DNA from: Lasiodiplodia sp. COLG20
Lineage: Eukaryota; Ascomycota; Dothideomycetes; Botryosphaeriales; Botryosphaeriaceae
Assembly: GCA_009801085.1 (NCBI GenBank)
Contig: VNWV01000002.1
Location: 2,356,001 to 2,420,000, forward strand
DNA length: 64,000 nucleotides
Direction: 5' to 3'
Shown piece by piece: positions 44,147 through 52,819 of the stretch (position 1 is the stretch's first letter; the number at the start of each line of letters is the position of its first letter). Under the pieces are notes generated by a model. That model saw only the letters and a program-made list of their open reading frames with translations. It searched no databases and was not told the DNA's origin. Both the position numbers and the translations under genes were made by a program.

Positions 44147-45238
44147 GGGGACTGCCAGCATTGTTTTAGCCGCCTGGAGCTCACCGCGACTGTTTGCATG
44201 TTATATGGTATTGGTTTTAGTACACGTAGTACAAAAGGATATTTGGAGGGGTGGTCAATGTTTAGGTTCTGTGGAAAGCATTCCGTTGGAGTCTGCGGAG
44301 GAAATGGGAACGGTATAAAAAAGCAACGCATATCATCTTATGAAAGTATCAACTTGAAGAGGCATATGGTATCAATGAAAGGTTGACGGATTGTTTATCA
44401 GACAGGCACAAAGTCTTGGCTTCCGGTCGATCCAGTATAATTATGAAACTGTTTACGATCCACTTCTCGGCTACAAGTGGAGAGTGGAGTCTATTAGCAC
44501 TGTACTTCAGAAAGAGGAGCTCGTCTTAAGGTGAGTGATTAAAAGAGAACCTCGTGATAGATGGGCAGGCCGGTTTGGGAAAGGTTTACGTCGCTAGCTT
44601 GCCGTCAACTGAGCAGGCCCGACTACTGTCACTGAACAGTGTCCACCCGAACACTCTCAGTTCAGCCACAGTAAGAAATTGCCGCTGTGGTTATCGTCTG
44701 TCAATTGCAGTATTCCTCGAGCTGCAATAAGACGGAGCGTTGCAGCAGTGCCGAAACAGCGACGCCGAAGTTGAGCTTGGTTGTGCAGCGTTGTGCATAT
44801 TTTATGCACGGTTTATGCCTCGCCCTCGGCCTCTTCGTCCTCCCTCGCACCCCGGAATCCAAGGCAACGACAAACAACGGCGCCGTGCCGCCACAAAATA
44901 CGCAATCGCTATTCATATGCTCCAGTAAAAATGCCCGGCCGACTAGTTAAATTTAGGCAGCAAGAAAATCAAGCTTTGCCCGGCTATCATCGATCCTCTT
45001 GCCCCAGTAGGATGACGGGGCTTATTCCCATGCATGCCTACATCCGATGGTAGGCTTTCGGGAAATGGCTGCGAGCATCCTTCCTATTGTTCCGGTAAGG
45101 GCGTCCATAAATAAGCCTGCAGCCCCCCTTTCCATGAGCATCATCAACAGCAATATCTCCTCAAGCCTCAATTCCTTCTTAACACTTACAACTTTCTCTT
45201 CCAGAATCACTTACTTTAATCCAGTTCGCGGCCACAAT
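44147..45238. other. Intergenic, promoter of the flavin monooxygenase
   Basis: 1.1 kb. Apart from a TATA-like element near its 3' end, nothing is recognised. Confidence 0.55.
45107..45113 (+). promoter_or_regulatory. TATA-like element upstream of the flavin monooxygenase
   Basis: ATAAATA lies 126 bases before the chosen ATG at 45239. A start of transcription about 30 bases downstream (near 45140) would exclude the ATGs at 45047 and 45134, supporting 45239 as the translation start. Confidence 0.4.
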
Positions 45239-46438
45239 ATGTCCTCGCCCAGGATTGCCATCATCGGTGCTGGTCCCGGTGGCCTCACTCTGGCACGTAT
45301 TCTTCACGTCAATGGCATTCCCACAACAATATTCGAGAAGGACCCTGATCGCAAATTCCGCCACACGGCAGGAGGTTGCCTCGACCTCCACGAGCACTCG
45401 GGCCAAAAGGCCCTTCGCGAAGCGAACCTATTCGAAGAATTCCAAAAGCACGCTCGCTACGACGGCGAAGCTTTCATCCTGTCGGACAGGTTCGGCAAAG
45501 AGCACATCAACGTCAAAGGCATCGACACGGGCCGGCCCGAGATCGACCGCCCCGTCCTCAGGGAAATGCTGCTCAACTCCCTGCCGGAAGACTACGTCCG
45601 CTGGGGCCACAGCCTCAAGCGCGTCGAGGCCGACGGCACGCTTCACTTCGAACACACGACGGAGCGCGGCTTCGACCTCGTGGTGGGCGCTGACGGCGCG
45701 TGGTCCAAGGTGCGGCAGCTCCTGTGCACCATCCCGCCCTTCTACTCGGGCATCACGGGGCTGGAGTGGTGGCTGCACGAGCCGGACCGCACGCACCCGG
45801 AGCTGTCGGCGACGCTGGGCGACGGGTCGTACTTTGCGTTCGGCGACGAGGAGGGCCGGTGCCTGGGCAGCCAGCGCCAGGGCGACCGCAGCGTGCGCAC
45901 CTACGCCTTCCTGCGCAAGCCCGAGTCGTGGATCCGCGACTGCGGCGTCGACTGGGCCGACCGCGACGCGGTCAAGAAGGCCCTCCTGGAAGGCGAGTTC
46001 GCGACGTGGCCGCAGAAGCTGACGGCCGTCATCGGCGCGTGGGACCAGGGCGCCATCATCCCGCGCCCGCTGTACATGCTGCCCGTCGGCCTCAGGTGGC
46101 CGCACCAGAAGGGCTTCACGCTGCTGGGCGACTCGGCCCACTTAATGACGCCCTTCGCCGGCGAGGGCGTGAACGCCGCCATGTGGGATGCGATGGACCT
46201 GGCCGAGGCCATCATTGCAAGCCGCTCCGATCTGGACGCCGCGGCTTGGGAGTACGAGAAGAAGATGTTCCCCCGCGCCGAGAAGATTCAGCAGATGACG
46301 TGGGATAGCTTGCGCAGCCGCTTCGACCGTGGAGGCGTGGCGCACTTGAAACAGCGGTTTTCGTTCCTGATGGAAATGAGGAAGAATGGGGAGAAGGTGA
46401 CCGACGGCGGTATCGGTTCAGAGGTGAGCGCTCAGTGA
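45239..46438 (+). CDS. FAD-dependent monooxygenase, TetX/UbiH-like
   Basis: Class A flavoprotein hydroxylase using NAD(P)H and oxygen; substrate unknown. It is a single exon of 399 residues from MSSPRIAIIGAG, placing the Rossmann dinucleotide motif GAGPGGLTLARIL near residue 9 as is usual. The frame is open to 45047 with two further ATGs. The DG motif VVGADGAWSKVR lies mid-protein, and the GD motif LLGDSAHLMTPFAGEGVNAA in the last third binds the FAD ribityl chain. Overall layout is closest to TetX-like monooxygenases common in fungi. No polyketide or other biosynthetic genes surround it, so a role in detoxification or general catabolism is as likely as one in secondary metabolism. Confidence 0.9.
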   Translation: MSSPRIAIIGAGPGGLTLARILHVNGIPTTIFEKDPDRKFRHTAGGCLDLHEHSGQKALREANLFEEFQKHARYDGEAFILSDRFGKEHINVKGIDTGRPEIDRPVLREMLLNSLPEDYVRWGHSLKRVEADGTLHFEHTTERGFDLVVGADGAWSKVRQLLCTIPPFYSGITGLEWWLHEPDRTHPELSATLGDGSYFAFGDEEGRCLGSQRQGDRSVRTYAFLRKPESWIRDCGVDWADRDAVKKALLEGEFATWPQKLTAVIGAWDQGAIIPRPLYMLPVGLRWPHQKGFTLLGDSAHLMTPFAGEGVNAAMWDAMDLAEAIIASRSDLDAAAWEYEKKMFPRAEKIQQMTWDSLRSRFDRGGVAHLKQRFSFLMEMRKNGEKVTDGGIGSEVSAQ

Positions 46439-47568
46439 AGAGTTGAAGATAGATGGAATTATTGGTTTCCCAGCATGGTGATGCTTATTCCTTGGTAATG
46501 CTAACTGCAAGAGCTAACTTTTTATTCTTTTTTTTTTTTGTATTTTGTATCTTTAGAATAGCGCTTTATTCTCCTCTCTTCCTTAGTTGTATATTGTAAA
46601 CCATACCACTCAGTTGAATAATAACATATATGTACGAAAAAGCTTTATTAGAGACTGAGGGGGAAAAAGACCATGACGTCCACATACCATTCGACGAATC
46701 ACAGCTACTTGTGAACTGTGGCTGTTGTATAGGGACTCTATTATCTGGAATGCTCTCGGAGCTAAGCCGGTCGGGGAGACCATCTCTCCGTATCGGCCTT
46801 AACGAACATGATCCCAGGCGCATATCAGAGCAACCAGCGGTCGGCCCATGCATTTCTTTGTAATGGAACCTATTATGACCCACAATCGACTGGAATGATA
46901 TAGCTAACTCATCGGCGCGACAAGAATAAACGACTGGTTACCATATTCGGAATGCATCCGGCCTGGCGGTTTCTCTGCCGTCGGAAGCGAGCGGCGTGTC
47001 TTTCGGCCGTCAGCACCACGCCCAACACTCATCCTTCGCCAGACTAAAATCTCACTCGGCCACGATTCATCATTTGCGCCGTGCAACTCGCGTATCAGAA
47101 CGCGCTTCCTCCCGCTGTCGCCAGCCACGCGGCGCAGCACCGGCGAATAATGTTGCACCGCCCGCGCATATTGTGTCCGTTTTAGGATCATGGTGAAGCC
47201 TCACGACCCTCCCTGTTTTCCGCAATCCGGCTAAAGCCACTACCGCAAGTGGGCCATAGGCGCAATGCTGTGGAAGCCACAGCGCGAATCAGCGACCGCC
47301 TGATCTAAGCTGGCGCACCGCCAACAATACAGCGGAGCAATTGTAACGGCACAAATTCCACCGTTGCTCTCTTACCCTGGTGAAGGATCGCCCAGGCTTC
47401 AGCATAGGCTCCAGCATTCTTGTCCTTATAAGACGACATGCCGTAGAGTTGGCTGGAAGTTGCATCGAATATTTAAACTTTGCGGGGCTCTTTGTTCCAC
47501 ATTCAACAACAGCGTTCTGTTGACTGTCTCTTTCCCAAAACTTGTCATCAGGCCGTGTGAAAACGAAA
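46439..47568. other. Intergenic, no gene seen
   Basis: 3' UTR of the monooxygenase and promoter of the DUF4188 gene. Short frames are present on both strands without domains. Confidence 0.55.
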
Positions 47569-48832
47569 ATGGCCCAATACGTCCCACTAAGGAAACCGCT
47601 GCATCAGAGACCGGAGTCGTCGCATGTCTCTGGTACCAAGAGGACAGAATGGGGGTTGCCGGTTGGCTTGATTGGGGTACGATTTTTCCTTGTTTTGTAT
47701 TCGTTGCCGCCGAAAAGCATTCTTCTATTTCAAAAAAAAAAAGTGTTTCTAACGATGCAACTGCAGTTAATCCGCAACCAGCTTACGATATCCTCGTGGC
47801 TTGCTCTGGGCGGTTGTCTCCAGTGTCTGCTTTTCCTTGTCGGTGGTCGTATCGCGTTTGTGCCCGCTTTTCTACTCATCTTTTACCGTATCGTCGACGC
47901 TGCCCTGATGGCCAAGGGCCTGAAGCCAAATCCGGCTTTGAACGATGTGATCTTTAACAAGTTCGCTGTTCACTACCCAGACTCCGAGGGCAAGTTTGGA
48001 GGCAAACCTGCCAACAAGGACATTGTCGTTTTCCACATTGGCGCCAGAAACAATCAGTGAGTATTTGCAGGACATTCAACCCGAGAAATCGACTGGCTAA
48101 CTATGAGAAGTCCTCTCGGCATGTTTGCGCCCGGTTTCAAGGAGCTTGGCGATTATTTCGATAATATGGCCAAAGATATTGAAAGTAAGCTAATAGTCGA
48201 GTTTGTTTGGCTTAGGCTCTGTTATTAACACCTCTCCCAGAGCGGTCCGAGGAGTACGGACTTATGGGGATAACCTCGTATACGGCTGCCAATGAGACAG
48301 CAACCAACAATGAGATTATGACGGTCATGTTCTTCGAGAACTTTGAGTAAGCCAGCTTCGGACCGCGACTAAGTGCTTATGCTGACTCCCATCCCAGGGG
48401 ACTGCAAAAGTTTGCCCACGATCCTTTGCACCGCGAAGCCTGGAACTGGTGGAACCGTAAGGTGAACAGCTTGAAGCATATCAGCATCTGGCATGAGGTT
48501 TTCCGCTGCCCGGCCGGCAACTGGGAGGGCATCTATGTCAACTCGCACCCTCGCGGTCTTGGTGGGTTTATTACAGCTATTTGATCTTGACTTCAGGCAT
48601 GCTGACATTCTAAACAGCCGCAACAACGGTCCCGCTTACGCTTGAGAAGGACAACGAAGAGCTGGGCGTCAAGGCCGGCGAGAAAGCGTATTACTACCCC
48701 ATCGTGGATGCCCGCAAGGGCCTTCTAAAGACCAGTGCAGGCCGCATGTCAGCCACTGGATCAGACGCCAAGGAGCATGAGAAGTACAACGATGACCCAT
48801 ACGAGAACTACGGTCGTCTGAATGCCGTTTGA
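47569..48832 (+). CDS. DUF4188 family protein (putative heme-free monooxygenase-like)
   Basis: Exons 47569-47676, 47767-48056, 48111-48184, 48241-48346, 48398-48561 and 48618-48832 give 318 residues. After a short N-terminal region (MAQYVPLRKPLHQ) there is a membrane-like segment (LALGGCLQCLLFLVGG). The DUF4188 blocks follow: LMAKGLKPNPAL, VHYPDSEGKFGG and HPLGMFAPGFKELGDYF. FENFEGLQKFAHDPLHREAWNWW and IWHEVFRCPAGNWEGIYVN (read in two parts) complete the domain. Its ferredoxin-like fold resembles antibiotic-biosynthesis monooxygenases, but the function is unknown. The first intron (90 bases, branch CTAAC, CAG) has no in-frame stop, so unspliced transcripts would also be translatable. The neighbouring flavin monooxygenase is parallel, with 1.1 kb between them. 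Confidence 0.82.
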
Positions 48833-49352
48833 ATGTGAATTATTAGAGCTGTTTGTAGCGAGTGTGGGTTGTGGGCATGGATCGGCGAAGTTGGAAATTG
48901 TTGGTTCTATCGATACGCGAATATGTACGGTCCGTAGTTCAAACACAAGATGTAAAAATCCGAGTCTTTATATACTGCCTGAGGCGTAATCATTACATGA
49001 TGAAGTGTTGGTGGACCTTGGAACATTTCCTAGAGTTTTGAGTGTTCTGTTGAGTGCCCAGCGAAGAACACTCGGCCATAGATGCGCTTCAACGTGAGCT
49101 GCAACACAAAAGCCACGATCAGCCGTGAACAAGGCGAGTGGCAATATCGTGACGGACGCGCAAGTGGCAGAATTGAAATTGTGCATCACGTGTGCAGGGC
49201 GGGCGCGAGCGGAAGCGGCGCGGAAAAACAGGTCGGCTCGCTTATGGTGGATCGGCCTCACCCACCAGAAATTCCACGAAAGATCGTGACGGGCAGGTAG
49301 CGACGACGACCGACGACGACGACCCCCAGTACAGGCCGCCAATCGACTCAAA
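48833..49352. other. Intergenic, promoter of the uL6 gene
   Basis: 520 bases between two plus-strand genes; no other feature recognised. Confidence 0.55.
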
Positions 49353-50208
49353 ATGAAGTACATCCACAGCTCCGAGTCGCTGACCATCCCCGAGGGTGGT
49401 GAGTACCCACGACCGCTTTCGCGCGCGAGCGACAACCCGAAAGGCATGACGCCGGGCTAACGAACTGTCGCGAATCGCAGTGAAGGTCTCCATCAAGACG
49501 AGGGTTGTCACCGTTGAGGGTCCCCGCGGTACGCACCATCCGCGCCCAGTAGCGACCCGAGCAAAGAAGATTGACGATGGCCTCCAGGCAAGCTCACCAA
49601 GGACCTCGGCCACCTCGCGGTTTCCTTCACCCACCCTAAGAAGGACCTCATCAACATTGAGCTCCACCATGGCAGCCGCAAGAGCGTCGCCACTCTCCGC
49701 ACCGTCCGCACCATCATCAACAACTTGATCATCGGTGTCACCAAGGGCTTCAAGTACAAGATGCGCTACGTCTACGCCCATTTCCCCATCAACGTCAACA
49801 TCGAGAAGAACAAGGAGACTGGTCTGTTTGAGGTTGAGATCCGGTATGTTGGAACCAAGCGGCTGAAGGCGCAAGATGCGGGACAATTTGGGCAAGGGCT
49901 GTGTGGGCTGACATGGGCTGCAGCAACTTCTTGGGCGAGAAGTACGTCCGCCGGGTCGTTATGCACCCTGGTGTCGATGTCGAGGCGTCGAAGAACGTCA
50001 AGGATGAGCTCCAGCTCACCGGCAGCGACCTCGAGAACGTTTCCCAGAGCGCCGCAGACATCCAGCAGATCTGCCGTGTGAGGAACAAGGATATCCGTAA
50101 GGTAAGTAGCGGCCCGCCCACAGCTTTGGGTGGTCGCACCGCTGACGTGTGGCGTAGTTCTTGGATGGTCTGTACGTCTCGGAGAAGGGCAACATCATTG
50201 AGGAGTAA
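49353..50208 (+). CDS. rpl9: 60S ribosomal protein uL6 (L9)
   Basis: Component of the large ribosomal subunit near the sarcin-ricin loop and GTPase centre. Exons 49353-49398, 49481-49528, 49588-49843, 49924-50101 and 50158-50208 give exactly 192 residues, the usual length. Conserved blocks are [86 protein letters not shown] and the end [16 protein letters not shown]. Four introns, two of them very close to the start, are typical of ribosomal-protein genes. The 3' flank contains the probable snoRNA host gene in the same orientation. Confidence 0.97.
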
Positions 50209-50861
50209 ACTCGATTTGACGAGCGGGGTTCTTCATGGGGGTTGGCGCCATTTTTCAGCGAAAACGGCATCACGGCATTATGAGGGGAAAATAGGTCCAA
50301 GAAACCTAATAGCACTTCAAGAAATGCTGAAAAATTTCTTCTTTTCTCTGACCCCCTGTGCATTGGGCGGATAGGTATTTAGGGAGTATAGGGGTGTTTA
50401 TTCGATACTGACTGACCAGCGTCCTTTCGCATTGACTCTTGTTTGAGGTTAGTTGAACTAACAAATAGTGGTTTTCTCGCATCCCAGCGCCTTTTTCATT
50501 ACACTCGTATAGGAACTATGAAGGCGCGACGTCGATATCCGAGCACATGGACCAACGAACGACTTCGGCAACCGGACGCGAGCAATCTTCGAAGAAGCGC
50601 CATCACGCCTCCAGATCGGAAAGCATTACCGGCCGCCAACAGCCTCAAAAGTGGCGCAATGCGCGGGCAACGGGATCTTTCGGAGCATTCAGGGAGGGAA
50701 AGAGGGGCATCGCCCAGAGCGCGGTGGCATGATATCAGAGCGAATCAAGGGCACCGAGTGACTTGGGAACAAGCCGGGCAGCGAAGTCTTCGATCTTCTT
50801 CAACTGAAAGGTAAGCTTAACCTGTTCCTATCATCTCGAATCTCTTCCCCGCATCAACCTT

Positions 50862-50960
50862 AAACTTCTATGATGAAGCATTTCGGATGTAAATTTTCAG
50901 TATACCACCGAGAGCGCAAAACCGTGTGGATATTTCCGTTGCCTTCCTTCTGATCTATAC
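50862..50960 (+). ncRNA. Box C/D snoRNA candidate, snR52/U83-like (18S A420 guide)
   Basis: C box ATGATGA at 50870-50876 and D box CTGA at 50950-50953, 73 bases apart, inside an intron-like segment. The 12 bases directly before the D box (50938-50949, gttgccttcctt) pair with the conserved 18S stretch AAGGAAGGCAGC with one G-U. The fifth pair from the D box falls on the A equivalent to yeast 18S A420, the target of snR52. The terminal stem is weak, and the D' guide is not assigned. The rRNA sequence is recalled, not read here. Confidence 0.65.
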
Positions 50961-51151
50961 AACTCTTCTTCGCAAGAACATACACATTTCGAGTGTTCAG
51001 AGCATACTTGCTAACTCATATCGCTCGCAAACAGATTACGGACGTTTCTGGGGAGAAAAGTGACATTCGCGGTCTTCAGAGTCCGACTATCTCCACTCTT
51101 CACGACAAAAGGTAAGCGACCAATAGATCCCCTGTTCACCATCCCCTATGT

Positions 51152-51269
51152 TGTGTTACCTGATGAGACACGAGCTGGCACCAGTCCGAGAAAGACTTGT
51201 ACTCTTTTTGCTGCGGATTAGCATGCCGCAAGGTTTCTTTATACGATATCCTTGCCTGATTTAAACACA
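51152..51269 (+). ncRNA. Box C/D snoRNA candidate guiding the 18S 530-loop
   Basis: C box core TGATGA at 51161-51166 and D box CTGA at 51256-51259. The flanks can pair: tgtgtt at 51152-51157 with aacaca at 51264-51269. An internal D'-like CCGA at 51186-51189 is preceded by gctggcaccag (51174-51184), an 11-base perfect complement of the universal 18S sequence CUGGUGCCAGC. The fifth position is a G near yeast G562 / human G601. The guide before the D box has no assigned target. A hairpin (tgcgg/ccgca) lies between D' and D. Confidence 0.6.
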
Positions 51270-52099
51270 CTCTTCACACTTTCGCATTTCCAGTCCTCAG
51301 TCTGGCCGTATGCTAATTTGGTGCAAATTAGGTTCCCAAGTACGCGAGAACTCGATCGTTCTGGGTGGATATTTGGCCTCGCGCTTTAGTCAGTGGAGTC
51401 GCTCCTCTGCGGAGGGGAAATGAACGATATTTCTTGAGATTCCAGGACGAGATTTGCGTCTTCATTAGCAGCCCAGCGATGAATCGATTTCGTTTCCAGC
51501 ATTGAGATTTTCGTGCACCAAATGTATGCGTCGTCGCGTAACGTGCTCCCTGTGCATCGTCGTTCATCAGCGGTCAGTCCTCAATTTCTCGCGTCGTTTG
51601 CGAGATTAGCGCCCCCTAAACTTCTTGTTCGATGAAGAAATGCTGAGTTCTGCGAAAACTTCGAGAAAGCGATGTTGATCAAATGTGGTCAGTGTGCGCA
51701 AAGAAGGCTGAACGGTGCCGTGACCAGAAAAAAGCTTGGCGTCAGCCGGGACGGGGAGGAAGGACGCTATGTGGGTCTCTAGCAAGGGTTGAGAGCTAAA
51801 GGGAAGACATCACACCACGGACACTCCACACGGACAACACGACGACGAAGAAGAGAAGCATGAGTAGAATAATGAATGGAAGATTGTGCTGACCGTGGTC
51901 AGAGAAGTCTCGTAGCCAGCGTCCTTCATTCCCGTTTCCCGTCCGTCAAACCGATTCCATCACGCCTTTGAGAAGGTAACAATTGCGAATGAGCGAAAAT
52001 TATCCGAAGTAATACAGTAATAGTGTGTCTCCCCTCTCCTTTCATCGATCCGACGACAGGTGTGTTACGTAGGAGAAGCGGGGGGATGTTCGCTTTCCC

Positions 52100-52819
52100 T
52101 TAGGCGGCTTCGCCGGCCTTGTCCTTCTTCTTGGACTTCTTGGGCGGCGGGGCGCCTTCCTTCTTCTGATGCACGATGAAGCGCGTGTAGCACTCTTCGC
52201 GGTCCCACTCGAAGCCAGCGAGGATGGGGTTGTCGAGTTCGTCGTCAGCCTGGATTGGTGGAAGGCTAACGTTAGCTCTGATGCCTTATCCGCAGTGGGC
52301 CGAAGGTGGGGTTGGGATGGGCTTACCTTCTTCTTGAACTGCTTGTAGATGGCATCTAACGCGTCCTTGATCGTCACGCCCTTCAGGTTCCGTGCGGTGA
52401 CCTCAAGGCCAAGCGGGAAGTGCAGGTCGATCTTCTTGACCATTGGGACAACGAGCGGCTTCTTCAGGGCATCTTTCCACTCTTCTAGGGTTGCGGGCGA
52501 CGTGTTGAGCTTCCTGTTCCAATGCGTCAGTATCTCGTGCGGGGTCGGATGGCTGCGGATTGCTCTTTTCGGCCTACCAGTTCAGCTTCTGTGTCTCGGG
52601 TGCTATTTGCAGTTCTACTCCTTCCTTCTCTGCGGTAGGCTGTGAGCGCTGCGTCCGTTGGTTCGAGCATGGTCGGCGGAACTTACCAAGATCGAGGATG
52701 TTGTGGACGCCGGGTGCTGAGGAGCTCTTTCTCCTGTGCTTGGGCTTGGTGTCGTCGAGAGTGCCGCCCTCTTCGACGGCCGAGTCGACCTTGTGGAGTG
52801 GTGCGGTATCGGCAGACAT
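52100..52819 (-). CDS. DUF6699 domain protein
   Basis: Exons 52819-52687, 52629-52578, 52513-52327 and 52249-52100 give 173 residues. The N terminus is disordered (MSADTAPLHKVDSAVEE, KHRRKSSSAPG). The domain itself (VVPMVKKIDLHFPLG, TARNLKGVTIKDALDAIYKQ, ILAGFEWDREECYTRFIV) matches a widespread small domain of fungi of unknown function. The protein ends in a lysine-rich tail (PPPKKSKKKDKAGEAA). All three introns have GTAAG or GTAGG donors and keep phase. It is convergent with the uL6/snoRNA region. Confidence 0.82.

Larger units (their letters stand above)
50209..52099. other. Region without a protein gene; probable non-coding snoRNA host transcript
   Basis: 1.9 kb between uL6 (plus) and the DUF6699 gene (minus). 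Two intron-like segments on the plus strand are 50811-51034 (GTAAGC, TGCTAAC at 51009-51015, ACAG) and 51112-51331 (GTAAGC, TGCTAAT at 51311-51317, TTAG). They flank a 77-base exon-like piece with no useful frame, and each holds a box C/D snoRNA candidate. Nothing else is recognised from 51332 to 52099. Confidence 0.55.

Noticed and set aside
44401..44450. tRNA B-box-like sequence (ggtcgatcc)
   Set aside because: No matching A box or acceptor stem could be found; I found no convincing tRNA in the window.
45428..46141. Minus-strand frame inside the flavin monooxygenase
   Set aside because: Antisense shadow of a clear FAD-binding protein.
45239..48832. Possible secondary-metabolite cluster (flavin monooxygenase plus DUF4188 protein)
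   Set aside because: No polyketide synthase, peptide synthetase, terpene cyclase or pathway regulator is nearby; flanking genes are housekeeping.
51606..51715. Third box C/D snoRNA candidate (GATGA..CTGA)
   Set aside because: The nearest CTGA is too close to the C-like box, the flanks do not pair, and no rRNA guide could be recognised.
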